Assembly (NCBI RefSeq): GCF_036924515.1
Contig: NZ_JAZHRR010000001.1
Span: 1,893,001 to 1,957,000, forward strand
Source: Bradyrhizobium sp. AZCC 1610
GTDB lineage: Bacteria; Pseudomonadota; Alphaproteobacteria; Rhizobiales; Xanthobacteraceae
Length of the DNA stretch: 64,000 nt
Reading direction: 5' to 3'
Of the stretch, positions 1-8,640 are shown piece by piece (within the stretch, counting starts at the first letter, position 1; every line of letters begins with the position of its first letter). The notes below the pieces were generated by a model. It worked only from the letters and a program-made list of their open reading frames with translations. It did not search any database and was not told the origin of the DNA. Made by a program: the position numbers and the translations under genes.

Positions 1-650
1 TGAAAGGTCAGGCCGGAGCTCTTGCCTTCCTCGGTCGATGGCGCCAGCGAGACCGGCCCGATCTTGAGAAGCTTTGGCTCGATGGCTTCGATGGCGCTGG
101 TATCAGTGCCTTCCGCGCCGCGTTTCTTTTTCTCGACCTCGAGGGATGCAATGACGCCTTGCCGCATCGCTTTCAGCGTCGGGCCGTTGTCGGCCGTTTC
201 GGTGAAGAACGGGCGAATGCTGATGCGTTTGCCCGCTGACTTGTCCCACAGGATCGTATCGGACGAGCTGTTGGGGTGCGCGCCGCCAGTATATTCATAG
301 TCGCCCCTGACGATGCTGACATAGCGGCCGTCGACCACCGAGCGGATCTCGTATTTCCGCTCAAACGACCACGCGTTGCGGAACAACTCGGGGTCCTGCT
401 TGCGTTCCTTGTCGGCATCGGCACGGTTCTTCACGGCCCATGCCTTGCCCTCGGCCAGGCAGTTCGCCGCCAGCGCCGGATCGGCCTTGATCTTCGCGTC
501 GAGGGTGACGCTGGCCTCGACCCATTTGGTCTTGATGGAAAAGTCCGGCTTGGGCTCGGCGGCAAACGCGATGCCGAGCGCCGCCGTGCATGCGACTGCG
601 CCCGCCAAACCAATTGTCCTGACGAATGTGAGGAATGCAATGCCGCGCAA
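1..650 (-). CDS. DUF3298-type secreted protein (partial, C-terminus outside window)
   Basis: The first about 216 residues of an exported protein are present; the gene runs off the left edge. A TTG at 648-650 with AAAGGA six bases upstream is the best start; an alternative TTG lies at 654-656. Residues 1-30 form a signal peptide (basic start, hydrophobic core, cleavage near AFA/AEP). Further on the sequence YEYTGGAHPN and the last visible residues SGLTF are typical of the DUF4163/DUF3298 (RsiV/PdaC-like) fold, which in other bacteria binds lysozyme or peptidoglycan. A periplasmic role is inferred from the signal peptide; the exact function is unknown. It begins 37 bp after the mutase gene on the same strand, so it may be the last gene of that operon. 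Confidence 0.7.
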   Translation of the reverse strand, partial: MRGIAFLTFVRTIGLAGAVACTAALGIAFAAEPKPDFSIKTKWVEASVTLDAKIKADPALAANCLAEGKAWAVKNRADADKERKQDPELFRNAWSFERKYEIRSVVDGRYVSIVRGDYEYTGGAHPNSSSDTILWDKSAGKRISIRPFFTETADNGPTLKAMRQGVIASLEVEKKKRGAEGTDTSAIEAIEPKLLKIGPVSLAPSTEEGKSSGLTF

Positions 651-686
651 GGGCAATCCTTTGAAGAAACTGGGCCCGGCGGAGAA

Positions 687-2846
687 CTACTCCGCCGCCT
701 CGCTGCTGTGGCCGAGCCGGGCGTTGAGCTTGTGGATCAGCTCTTCGGCCGCATCCGAGATCACGGTGCCGGGCGGGAAGATCGCTTCGGCGCCGGCCTT
801 GTAGAGCGCGTCATAATCCTGCGGCGGAACCACGCCACCGATAATGATCATAATATCCTCGCGGCCGTGCTTCTTCAGCGCGGCCTTGAGTTCCGGCACC
901 GCGGTGAGATGGGCGGCCGCCAGCGATGACACGCCGAGGATATGCACGTCGTTCTCCACCGCCTGCCGCGCCGCCTCATCGGCGGTGGCAAACAGCGGCC
1001 CGATATCGACGTCGAAGCCGACATCGGCAAAGGCGGACGCGATCACCTTCTGGCCGCGGTCGTGGCCGTCCTGGCCGATCTTGGCGACGAGGATGCGGGG
1101 GCGGCGGCCCTCGGCGTTCTCGAACGCGTCAATCAGTTCCTGCACCTTCTCAACCCGGTTGGACATGGCGGACGCCTCCCGCTTGTAGACGCCGGTGATG
1201 GATTTGATTTCGGCGCGGTGACGGCCGAACACTTTCTCCATTGCGTCCGAAATTTCGCCGACGGTGGCCTTTGCGCGCGCAGCGTCAATCGCCAGCGCCA
1301 GCAGATTGCCGTTGCCTTCGCCGGCGCTGCGCGTCAGCGCGGCCAGCGTCTGATCGACTTCCTTCTGGTCGCGCTCGGAGCGCAGCCGCTTCAGCTTGTC
1401 GATCTGCAGGCGGCGCACGGTGGAGTTTTCCACCTTGAGCAGGATGATCGGTGCTTCGTTGGTTGGCTTGTACTTGTTGACGCCGATCACCGCCTGCTTG
1501 CCGGCATCGATCCGGGCCTGCGTTTTGGCGGAGGCTTCCTCGATCCGCAGTTTCGGCACGCCGGCTTCGATCGCCTTCGCCATGCCGCCGAGCGCCTCGA
1601 CCTCCTGGATATGTCCCCAGGCTTTCGCCGCGAGATCCCGGGTCAGCCGTTCGACGTAATAGGAGCCGCCCCAGGGATCGATGATGCGGTTGGTGCCGCT
1701 TTCCTGCTGCAGGAACAATTGCGTGTTGCGCGCGATCCGGGCCGAAAAATCCGTCGGCAGCGCCAAGGCTTCGTCGAGCGCATTGGTGTGCAGCGACTGG
1801 GTGTGGCCTTGGGTCGCCGCCATCGCCTCGATCGTGGTGCGCATCACATTGTTGAAGACGTCCTGCGCGGTCAGCGACCAGCCGGAAGTCTGGCAATGCG
1901 TGCGCAGCGAGAGCGAACGCGGGTCCTTCGGATTGAACTGCGTCAGCAGCTTGGCCCACAGCAGTCGCGCGGCGCGCATCTTGGCGACTTCCATGAAGAA
2001 GTTCATGCCGATCGCCCAGAAGAACGACAGCCGCGGCGCGAAGCGGTCGACGTCGAGGCCGGCCGCCAGGCCGGCGCGCAGATATTCGACGCCGTCGGCG
2101 AGCGTATAGGCGAGCTCGAGGTCCTGAGTCGCGCCGGCTTCCTGCATGTGATAGCCGGAGATCGAGATCGAATTGTACTTCGGCATTCTTTGCGAGGTGT
2201 ACGCAAAGATGTCGGAGATGATCCGCATCGAGGGCGCCGGCGGATAGATGTAGGTATTGCGCACCATGAACTCTTTCAGAATGTCGTTCTGAATGGTGCC
2301 CGAGAGTTTTTCCGGCGGGACGCCCTGTTCCTCGGCCGCCGCAACGAACAGCGCGAGGATCGGCAGCACCGCGCCGTTCATGGTCATCGACACGCTCATC
2401 TGGTCGAGCGGAATGCCCGCAAACAGCGTGCGCATGTCGTAGATGGAATCGATCGCCACGCCCGCCATGCCGACGTCGCCGGAGACGCGAGGATGATCGG
2501 AATCGTAGCCGCGGTGGGTGGCAAGATCGAATGCGACCGACAGGCCCTTTTGTCCGGCGGCGAGGTTGCGGCGGTAGAACGCATTGGAATCTTCCGCCGT
2601 GGAGAAGCCGGCATATTGCCGGATGGTCCAGGGCTGGTTGACATACATCGTCGGGTAGGGGCCGCGCATGAAGGGCGCGATGCCCGGCCAGGTCTCGAGG
2701 AAGTCGATGCCTTCGAGATCGGCCTCGCTGTAGCCCGGCTTCACCGGGATACCCTCGGGCGTCAGCCACGGCTCGGCGGCGCCGGCGGGTTGGGCCGGAG
2801 CAATTGCCTCGAACTTGATATCCGCGAAGTTCGGAATGCGGGTCAT
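687..2846 (-). CDS. scpA: methylmalonyl-CoA mutase, large (catalytic, B12-binding) subunit
   Basis: This 719-residue protein is full length for the family (usually 715-730). It interconverts (R)-methylmalonyl-CoA and succinyl-CoA using adenosylcobalamin, feeding propionate, odd-chain fatty acid and branched amino acid carbon into the TCA cycle. Residues 1 to about 560 are the substrate-binding TIM barrel. The C-terminal domain has the cobalamin base-off motif DGHDRG (DxHxxG) followed by a GG-containing loop ([12 protein letters not shown]). The ATG at 2844-2846 overlaps the stop of the preceding 117-residue gene by 4 bp, which suggests translational coupling. The partner small subunit lies upstream at 3720-5588. 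The gene is also called mutB or bhbA. Confidence 0.95.
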   Translation of the reverse strand: MTRIPNFADIKFEAIAPAQPAGAAEPWLTPEGIPVKPGYSEADLEGIDFLETWPGIAPFMRGPYPTMYVNQPWTIRQYAGFSTAEDSNAFYRRNLAAGQKGLSVAFDLATHRGYDSDHPRVSGDVGMAGVAIDSIYDMRTLFAGIPLDQMSVSMTMNGAVLPILALFVAAAEEQGVPPEKLSGTIQNDILKEFMVRNTYIYPPAPSMRIISDIFAYTSQRMPKYNSISISGYHMQEAGATQDLELAYTLADGVEYLRAGLAAGLDVDRFAPRLSFFWAIGMNFFMEVAKMRAARLLWAKLLTQFNPKDPRSLSLRTHCQTSGWSLTAQDVFNNVMRTTIEAMAATQGHTQSLHTNALDEALALPTDFSARIARNTQLFLQQESGTNRIIDPWGGSYYVERLTRDLAAKAWGHIQEVEALGGMAKAIEAGVPKLRIEEASAKTQARIDAGKQAVIGVNKYKPTNEAPIILLKVENSTVRRLQIDKLKRLRSERDQKEVDQTLAALTRSAGEGNGNLLALAIDAARAKATVGEISDAMEKVFGRHRAEIKSITGVYKREASAMSNRVEKVQELIDAFENAEGRRPRILVAKIGQDGHDRGQKVIASAFADVGFDVDIGPLFATADEAARQAVENDVHILGVSSLAAAHLTAVPELKAALKKHGREDIMIIIGGVVPPQDYDALYKAGAEAIFPPGTVISDAAEELIHKLNARLGHSSEAAE

Positions 2847-3196
2847 GATTTTACCATTGCTGTTTTTTGGTGCCGAACCCGACGCTCTATCTCGTCCCTA
2901 ACATCCTTAATCTCGCACTCGACCAGATAAAGAGTTCCTCGCCGTCCTCTGAAAATCCAAAAATAGCCGATCCAAATCTTGTAAGCCCACCGGGCATGGA
3001 TCGGGCCACGTCCGAACGGCCACTCCGGACCATGGTAGATAATCCCTCTGAGGCTGCCCACACGAGGCTCTGATCCAAATCGTGCGATCCTGTATTCTAC
3101 GAGCCGGTCAAATTCCGAACTCAGCTCGGCGTCGCTGAGCTTCGTCAAATCACCTCTCAAGTTGATTCCAAAGCGCATCCTGATCCATCGTCTCAA
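2843..3196 (-). CDS. small conserved hypothetical protein inside the mutase operon
   Basis: A 117-residue protein of unknown function. It has a basic N-terminus, a motif [20 protein letters not shown] predicted to be helical, an aromatic middle stretch ([11 protein letters not shown]) too polar at its edges to be a sure membrane segment, and a charged C-terminal helix ([18 protein letters not shown]). The LRGDL..LSDAEL pattern recalls small proteins seen in other Bradyrhizobium genomes, from memory only. Its stop overlaps the scpA start by 4 bp and it follows the GFA gene by 59 bp on the same strand, so it is probably co-transcribed with the mutase genes. Alternative in-frame start: residue 7 (ATG). 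Several opposite-frame ORFs overlap it; this one is preferred for the coupling and amino-acid composition. Confidence 0.6.
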   Translation of the reverse strand: MRRWIRMRFGINLRGDLTKLSDAELSSEFDRLVEYRIARFGSEPRVGSLRGIIYHGPEWPFGRGPIHARWAYKIWIGYFWIFRGRRGTLYLVECEIKDVRDEIERRVRHQKTAMVKS

Positions 3197-3255
3197 GTAC
3201 CAAATCCAACAATATCATAAGCGAACCCAAACGTCGTTGTCCTGTCCGCTTCATC

Positions 3256-3723
3256 TCAATCATGGTCCGGATGCTGGTGGCTGACGATGGTGGCCATCTT
3301 TTCCGGGCCGTAGTTCTGCTGCGTGGTCTGGCTCGGCAGGTTGGCGATGCCGACCACCCAGCCGAGCCGAGACTCGGATCCATATTGCCGGGTCGGCACC
3401 ACCCGGTCGGGGCGGTCGAACGCGCCGGTCATGATCTCGATCCGGGGGCCGCCGATCAGCCGGTAGGTTAGGGGCGTGCCGCAGGCCGCGCAGAAATCGC
3501 GCTCGGCGATGGAGGAGGACTGAAATGTCGCCGGCTTGCCGCGGGTCCAGGTGAAATGCTCGTGCTCGATATCGGCGAGCGAGGCAAAGGGCGCACCCGA
3601 TGCTTTCTGGCACATCCGGCAATGGCAGATGCTAACCTTGGTCGGCGCTTTCGACATCGCGAAGCGGACGGCGCCGCACTGGCAGCCGCCAGTCAGCACC
3701 GTCTTATGGTTGTTTTCCGTCAT
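3256..3723 (-). CDS. GFA family (glutathione-dependent formaldehyde-activating-like) protein
   Basis: A 155-residue zinc protein of the GFA/CENP-V fold. The zinc ligands are visible in order: GGCQCGAVRF near residue 12, CHCRMCQ near residue 33, and FCAACGTPL near residue 74. The founding member catalyses formaldehyde-glutathione condensation, but most relatives lack proven activity, so the substrate here is unknown. The ATG (3721-3723) overlaps the stop of the mutase small subunit by 4 bp, which fixes the start and shows it belongs to that operon. Placement between the two mutase subunit genes is unusual. The C-terminus has a short extension ending in HQHPDHD. Confidence 0.88.
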   Translation of the reverse strand: MTENNHKTVLTGGCQCGAVRFAMSKAPTKVSICHCRMCQKASGAPFASLADIEHEHFTWTRGKPATFQSSSIAERDFCAACGTPLTYRLIGGPRIEIMTGAFDRPDRVVPTRQYGSESRLGWVVGIANLPSQTTQQNYGPEKMATIVSHQHPDHD

Positions 3724-5588
3724 GCTCGCTCCATCCGCTGCCAGGCTTCCTGCAGCATCGCCAGGGCATCGCCGCCGGCAAAGATGAAGTCGCCGACACC
3801 GGCCGTGCGCAACGCGGCCTCCTGTTCGCCGGGCCGCCCTGCCAGATAGATATGTCTGGCGCCGGCGGCTTGAAGGGCCCTGGCGGCGGCCGCTGCGTGT
3901 TCCGCATAGACCTTGTCGGACGAGCACAGGCACGCAATAGCCGCGCCGGACGCCCTGAACGCGGCGGCAAGCGCTGCGGGGTCAGCAAAACCTTGCGTGT
4001 CCAACGCCTCGACGCCGCCGGTCTCGAAGAAGTTCTTGGCGAAGGTGGCGCGCGCTGTGAAGTCGGCGGCCGTGCCGAGATTGGCGAGGAAGATTTTTGG
4101 CCGCGCGCCTGATGTCTTGAGCGCACTGTCCGACTTGTCCCGCAGCGCCTCGAACGGCGCGGCCAGCCGCATTGGCGGCAGCGGATCGAACTTGAATTTT
4201 GCCTCGCCATAGGGCGGCAGCACCACCGGCTTCGCATCGAGCACGGCGACTTCGGCTTCGTGCAGGTTCGGAAATTCGCTGGCACCGGTGAGCACGTCTC
4301 TCCGCTTGGCGATATTGGCCTCGCGTGCGGCCCGGGCCGCTGCGACCTTGCGCTGGATCAGGTTCTGTTCGAGCGCGGGGAACATGCCGCCGGCCTTCTC
4401 GATCTCCTGAAACAGCGACCATGCGGCTTCGCAAAGCTGCTTCGTCAGAGTTTCGATGCCGCCGGAGCCGGCCGCGGGATCGGAGACCTTGGCGAGGTTG
4501 GATTCTTCCAGCAGCACCAGTTGCGTATTGCGCGCGGCGCGCCGGGCGAACGGGTCGGGCAATCCCAAGGCCAGCGTGTGCGGCAATACGGCAATCGCGT
4601 TGGCGCCACCGAGGCCGGCCGAGAAGGTCGCTACCGTCGCGCGCAACATGTTCACGTAAGGATCGCGTTGCGTCAGCATGCGCCAGGCGGTATCGGCGGC
4701 GACGAACAGCGGCTTGGGTGTCAGGCCGCAGGCCTGTTCAATTCGCGCCCACAACAGCCGCAGCGCCCGGAATTTCGCCAGCGTCAGGAACTGGTCGGCA
4801 TCTGCGCTAAGCCGCGCATAGACCATGCCTTGCGCATCTTCGAGCGCAATTCCAGCTTGCTCGATCGCGCGCAGATAAGCGACACCGGCCGCCAGCACGT
4901 ATGCCAGCTCCTGCACCTCCGATCCGCCCGCATCGTGGATCACCCGTCCATCGGCTGCCGTAAACCGGCCCTTGAAGCCGATCGCTGCAATGTCTCTGAC
5001 GACGCTTGTGGTCGCGGTCACGATCTCGGCCCAGTCATTGGGGCTGGAGCCCCATGCCGCACGAGATCCGAGCGGGTCGAGACCGAAGCGGATGTCGCAG
5101 GCCGCAGGATCAATGCCTTTGCGCTTGATGTATTCGGCGACGTGAATGGCGGCCATTCGCGACTGCGGGCCGATCTGAAGTTCGATGCCGATGCCGGCGT
5201 CGAGATAAATACCGTCGAGAACCTGCGCGATGGCCTCCGCTGAAGGATCCAGCCCAAAACCGTGCGCGCCATTGGAGCCTGCGAACACGAGCGTTAGCCC
5301 CGTGGCGCCGTTTTCGAGATCATGCAACGCCTGCGCAGTGGCCTGCCTCGCATCCGGATGGTCGATCCGCTGCATGATTTGCCAGGGCGCGGCGGCGGCG
5401 CGGCCAGCGACGGGCGCAGCACCCTGCGCGCGGGGATAAATCGGATCGATCTTCAATCCATCGGCAGTCTTGCTGACCAGTTTCTCGAACGGCGCGCCCT
5501 TCAGCACCCCGTCGACCAGCTTGCGCCAGTCCTCGTAGGTCGCCTGCGGAAATTCCGCGGCCAGTGTCAGCTCGTCAGTCTTGGTCAT
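3720..5588 (-). CDS. mutA: methylmalonyl-CoA mutase, small subunit
   Basis: A 622-residue non-catalytic partner of the large subunit. It keeps the mutase barrel, while its C-terminal flavodoxin-like domain has lost the DxHxxG cobalamin-binding motif: at the equivalent place it reads FLANLGTAADFTARATF, as expected for MutA subunits, which do not bind B12. Start chosen at ATG 5586-5588 (MTKTDELTL); ATG 5595-5597, three codons earlier, is equally possible and has AGGGA closer upstream. The stop overlaps the GFA gene start. First gene of the probable operon mutA - GFA - small unknown - scpA - DUF3298 protein. Short intergenic space separates it from folK upstream (93 bp). Confidence 0.92.
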   Translation of the reverse strand: MTKTDELTLAAEFPQATYEDWRKLVDGVLKGAPFEKLVSKTADGLKIDPIYPRAQGAAPVAGRAAAAPWQIMQRIDHPDARQATAQALHDLENGATGLTLVFAGSNGAHGFGLDPSAEAIAQVLDGIYLDAGIGIELQIGPQSRMAAIHVAEYIKRKGIDPAACDIRFGLDPLGSRAAWGSSPNDWAEIVTATTSVVRDIAAIGFKGRFTAADGRVIHDAGGSEVQELAYVLAAGVAYLRAIEQAGIALEDAQGMVYARLSADADQFLTLAKFRALRLLWARIEQACGLTPKPLFVAADTAWRMLTQRDPYVNMLRATVATFSAGLGGANAIAVLPHTLALGLPDPFARRAARNTQLVLLEESNLAKVSDPAAGSGGIETLTKQLCEAAWSLFQEIEKAGGMFPALEQNLIQRKVAAARAAREANIAKRRDVLTGASEFPNLHEAEVAVLDAKPVVLPPYGEAKFKFDPLPPMRLAAPFEALRDKSDSALKTSGARPKIFLANLGTAADFTARATFAKNFFETGGVEALDTQGFADPAALAAAFRASGAAIACLCSSDKVYAEHAAAAARALQAAGARHIYLAGRPGEQEAALRTAGVGDFIFAGGDALAMLQEAWQRMERA

Positions 5589-5681
5589 CCGGCCCATTAA
5601 TCCCTGGTCGTCTCTTGATTTGGCCGGAAATTGCCACGGGGCGGCCGCCAAGCCAAACGGTTGTTTTGGGGTCTTTCGGGG

Positions 5682-6173
5682 TCAATCGAGGTCGGGCAAC
5701 CGCTGGATACCCGCGGTCGACAACTGCGCTAGCGCATCCCGGACCCGGCGTCCCGCAATGACACGGTCGGGCGCGATCTCGGCCAGCGGCACCAGCACGA
5801 AGGCGCGCTCGAAAGCCCGCGGATGGGGCAGCGTCAGTTCCGGCTTGTCGATTCTGACGTCGTCATAGGCGATCAGGTCGAGGTCGAGGGTGCGCGGACC
5901 CCAGCGTTTCTCATTGGCGCGGTCGCGGCCGAACTTCTTCTCGATCTTGTGCAGCGTGAACAGGAGCGCATGCGGATCGAGGCTGGTTTCGATCTCGATG
6001 CAGGCGTTGGTGAAGGGCGCCTGCTGTTCGTCGCCCCAGGGCGGGGTGGTGTAGTCGGAGGAACGCGCCAGCAGGGCGGCCTGTGTCATGCCGCAAATAT
6101 TGGAGATGGCCTTGTTGAATGTCGCGCGGACGTCGCCGACATTGCCGCCGAGCGCGATCAGCACATCCGCCAT
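5682..6173 (-). CDS. folK: 2-amino-4-hydroxy-6-hydroxymethyldihydropteridine pyrophosphokinase
   Basis: A 163-residue enzyme that transfers pyrophosphate from ATP to 6-hydroxymethyl-7,8-dihydropterin, the step before dihydropteroate synthase in folate synthesis. Visible HPPK motifs are the N-terminal ALGGNVGD loop, the pterin-pocket TPPWGDEQQ/FTNACIEIET, and the signature RWGPRTLDLDLIAYDD with the metal-binding aspartates, followed by LPHPRAFERAFVLVPL. The length is normal. It is the last of three folate genes: folP and folB overlap by 4 bp, and folB and folK are 1 bp apart, so the three are certainly one operon. Confidence 0.95.
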   Translation of the reverse strand: MADVLIALGGNVGDVRATFNKAISNICGMTQAALLARSSDYTTPPWGDEQQAPFTNACIEIETSLDPHALLFTLHKIEKKFGRDRANEKRWGPRTLDLDLIAYDDVRIDKPELTLPHPRAFERAFVLVPLAEIAPDRVIAGRRVRDALAQLSTAGIQRLPDLD

Positions 6174-6174
6174 C

Positions 6175-6546
6175 TCAGGGCGATTGCCGCTTGCGCGTCA
6201 GCACCACGCCGACATCCTCGAAGATCGCGGCAATCGGCGCATGCGGCTTGTGCACGGTGACCTTGACCGCATCGATGCGCGCAAACGCCGCGAGTGTCGC
6301 GTCTGCAACGGCGCCGGCGGCGCGCTCCAGCAGCTTGTAATTGGTGTTCTTGAACGCCGCCGTCGCGGTCGCCACCACACTGGCATAGGATACGGTGTCG
6401 GACAGGTGATCGGTGCGTGAGGGTTCCGACAGGTTGATGGAAAGTTCGAGATCAATGACGAAACGCTGCCCGACTTCGGTCTCGTGCTCCATCACGCCGT
6501 GGCGGGCATGGATGACGACGCCGGTGATGAAGATCGTATCGCTCAT
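6175..6546 (-). CDS. folB: dihydroneopterin aldolase
   Basis: A 123-residue FolB-type enzyme that splits 7,8-dihydroneopterin to 6-hydroxymethyl-7,8-dihydropterin and glycolaldehyde. It shows GVVIHARHGVMEHE near the N-terminus with the conserved glutamate, the LELSINLSEPSRTDHLSDTVSY core (substrate-binding region), and the C-terminal VTVHKPHAPI segment containing the catalytic lysine. Length is that of the octameric family members. The ATG overlaps the folP stop (6543-6546), and folK follows at once. Confidence 0.94.
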   Translation of the reverse strand: MSDTIFITGVVIHARHGVMEHETEVGQRFVIDLELSINLSEPSRTDHLSDTVSYASVVATATAAFKNTNYKLLERAAGAVADATLAAFARIDAVKVTVHKPHAPIAAIFEDVGVVLTRKRQSP

Positions 6547-7400
6547 TCCTGTTCCCTGATTGCGGCGGTGACGCGCAGCGCCTGTACGGTCTCGGCGACG
6601 TCATGCGCCCGGATGATCCGCGCCCCGTTTTGAGCCGCCAGCAGATGCGCGGCAATCGAGCCGCCGAGACGCTGATGCGGCTCCGATGGCGTCACCGTGC
6701 TGATGAAACGCTTGCGCGAGGCGCCGACCAAGAGTGGAAATCCGAGCGACTGCAACTCGCCGAGCCGCGCCAGTGCGATCATGCTCTGCTCGGGCGTCTT
6801 GCCGAAGCCGATGCCGGGGTCGAGCACGATCTTGTCAGGCGAAATTCCCGCTTTCGCCGCGATGTCGAGCGAACGCGCGAAGAAATCGGCGATATCCTGC
6901 ATGATATCTACAGCGGGATCGGCGCTATCGCGGTTATGCATGATGATGACGGGCACGCCGCGCTCGGCGACGAGGCCAGCCATACCGGAATCGCGCTGCA
7001 AGCCCCAGACATCGTTGGCGACGGCGGCGCCCTGATGGAGCGCCCAGGCGACCACGGCCGATTTCATGCTGTCGATCGACACGGGAATGCCGAGCGCGAC
7101 GATTTCGGGAAGCACGGGCTGCAGGCGCTTCAATTCTTCTTCTGCCGAGATCGGTTCCGACCCGTAGGGCCGGGTGGATTCCGCACCGATGTCGATGATG
7201 TCGGCGCCTTCGGCGATCATCCGCCGGGCCTGGGCCAGCGCGCGCTCGGGGGCGGCGAATTGCCCGCCGTCCGAGAATGAATCGGGCGTTACATTCAGCA
7301 CGCCCATCACTGCCGGATAGGGCCTGGACAGCAGCACAGGCAGCACCGGATGACCGGCCGGACCGGTCGCGGCGGTGGGGCTGGGCTTGGCTGCGATCAT
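6543..7400 (-). CDS. folP: dihydropteroate synthase
   Basis: A 285-residue TIM-barrel enzyme that condenses 6-hydroxymethyldihydropterin pyrophosphate with p-aminobenzoate; it is the target of sulfonamides. Motifs seen: MGVLNVTPDSFSDGG (pyrophosphate loop 1), IDIGAESTRP, DPGIGFGKTPEQS (pterin/pABA site) and VGASRKRFI with the basic sulfonamide-site residues, ending in RAHDVAETVQAL. First gene of the folP-folB-folK operon. ATG 7398-7400 is the first good start; no other organisation is suggested. Confidence 0.95.
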   Translation of the reverse strand: MIAAKPSPTAATGPAGHPVLPVLLSRPYPAVMGVLNVTPDSFSDGGQFAAPERALAQARRMIAEGADIIDIGAESTRPYGSEPISAEEELKRLQPVLPEIVALGIPVSIDSMKSAVVAWALHQGAAVANDVWGLQRDSGMAGLVAERGVPVIIMHNRDSADPAVDIMQDIADFFARSLDIAAKAGISPDKIVLDPGIGFGKTPEQSMIALARLGELQSLGFPLLVGASRKRFISTVTPSEPHQRLGGSIAAHLLAAQNGARIIRAHDVAETVQALRVTAAIREQE

Positions 7401-7474
7401 TCGGTCGCTTTGCGCGGTCCGCGCCGGGGAGTCAAGGCGTGAGAGGAGGGTCCCGCAGTCCGGCCTGACCGGCT

Positions 7475-7882
7475 TCAGTAGCTGATCATCGGCGGAAGCT
7501 TGCGTGCCTGCTCGATCAGTTGCTCGACCGATCTTTCCGAGGGCAAAACCCGGACAAGTTTGCGCTTGGTATTCACGTCTTTCATATTCTGGGCGAGCCG
7601 CGCCGGATTGCGGAGTGCGAGTTCACGCACGGTGGTGACGCCGGCCGCGCGCACCAGGCCTACCTTGGCCTTGCCCATCCCGGGAATGCGCATGTAGTCG
7701 GAAAAATTGGCCCACTCGAGCAGTTGCTGCTCGCTGATTCCGGTCTTCGCAGCAAGCGCCTTGCGCCCTTTCACCGTGCGGGCGGCTTCCAGCAGTGCAT
7801 CGGTGGTGCGAATGCCCAGCGATTTCAGTTTCGAGGCAGAGTAGGCGGTCAGGCCATCGATCTCGGAAAGGGGATAAGTCAT
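7475..7882 (-). CDS. DUF4332 / helix-hairpin-helix protein
   Basis: A 135-residue protein with helix-hairpin-helix repeats: IDGLTAYSASKLKSLGIRTTDALLEAA near residue 7 and MRIPGMGKAKVGLVRAAGVTTVRELA near residue 65. This pattern is that of DUF4332, a pair of HhH units like those in DNA polymerase/ligase helices. DNA or protein binding is likely; the true role is unknown. Start at ATG 7880-7882 (MTYPLSEI); the frame stays open to 8050 but the added residues look unlike the family. Its neighbour at 7938-8303 is on the same strand 55 bp upstream. Confidence 0.8.
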   Translation of the reverse strand: MTYPLSEIDGLTAYSASKLKSLGIRTTDALLEAARTVKGRKALAAKTGISEQQLLEWANFSDYMRIPGMGKAKVGLVRAAGVTTVRELALRNPARLAQNMKDVNTKRKLVRVLPSERSVEQLIEQARKLPPMISY

Positions 7883-7937
7883 GATACTCGATGAAAAAAG
7901 AATGTGCCCAGGCCGAATGCGCTCACCAAGATGCGTA

Positions 7938-8303
7938 TTATGCGAATTGGTTGAGGCCTGGTGTCCCTGAAATGATTTCGCCCATTTGATCCGCTCCGAT
8001 TTTGTCGCGGCCGAACCTGAAAAGTTCACGCGCCACGTTTTGAATCTCACTCATGCTCAGACCGAGCGCCATCAGCCTGGTGCCGACCGCCATCAAGCCC
8101 CCGCCCATCAGCCGTGAGAAGCCGCCATTGCTGCTGGACGCCGCAATCGCAGCTTCGGCACCCGGAATTTGGTCGATCAGGGCCTGAACCTTGTCGGAGG
8201 GCCCCTCGTTACGGAGAAAACCCAGAACGATTCCGACGGTTTTTTCAGCGACAGCGCTATCGATGCCGGCCTTGGAGGCCAGCCGCCCTATCAGTTCGTC
8301 CAT
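7938..8303 (-). CDS. DUF2267/DUF2780-like small alpha-helical protein
   Basis: A 121-residue protein with MDELIGRLASKAGIDSAVAEKTVGIVLGFL at the start, a pattern of the DUF2267/DUF2780 group (two helices and a Gly-rich loop), then IPGAEAAI and a glycine-rich SNGGFSRLMGGGLMAVG stretch. The C-terminal part (LGLSMSEIQNVARELFRFGRDKIGADQMGEII) is helical. No signal peptide or catalytic motif is seen; function unknown. ATG 8301-8303 is chosen because the domain begins there, although the frame is open to 8528. Possibly co-transcribed with the HhH protein downstream. Confidence 0.75.
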   Translation of the reverse strand: MDELIGRLASKAGIDSAVAEKTVGIVLGFLRNEGPSDKVQALIDQIPGAEAAIAASSSNGGFSRLMGGGLMAVGTRLMALGLSMSEIQNVARELFRFGRDKIGADQMGEIISGTPGLNQFA

Positions 8304-8640
8304 ATTTGCCCCGTCCCCAACCGGTTTAACCGGGTCGTCTACTCCTAAAATGATCTTGAGCGCCTGCGACCTGAAATACAAGCGATCCGCGCACATCAAG
8401 GCGATGTGGTTCTCGATTCGCGCGACGAGTGTTGCAGCAATGCAAGAGTGAATGCCGGATTCATGCAGAGTTATTGCGCTGCGCCCTCGATTTTTCTGCC
8501 GAAGGTCGGGAAAAAGTATGAGAGGCATGGTCCTTGGTGCGCTGCGACGGTGTCGCTGACGGTTTCAATCAGCGGACAGGATGCGATATGATGGTGTGAC
8601 TTGACACGAAAAGCTCCCCGATGCGCGATGAGGCGATGTG
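8304..8640. other. divergent control region
   Basis: This 337-bp stretch lies between the DUF2267-like gene (minus) and the HerA-like ATPase gene (plus). It must carry both promoters. It contains no gene I can support; no clear hairpin or operator was seen. A possible ribosome-binding GAGG lies about 8 bases before the ATPase ATG. Confidence 0.5.

Noticed and set aside
1285..2769. A 494-residue minus-strand frame inside the mutase gene
   Set aside because: Out-of-frame shadow of the same gene; Arg-rich and unlike any protein.
942..2930. A 662-residue open frame on the plus strand opposite the mutase large subunit
   Set aside because: It is the antisense shadow of a clear mutase gene; high GC keeps such frames open. 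Composition is rich in R/A/G/H/L without any family features.
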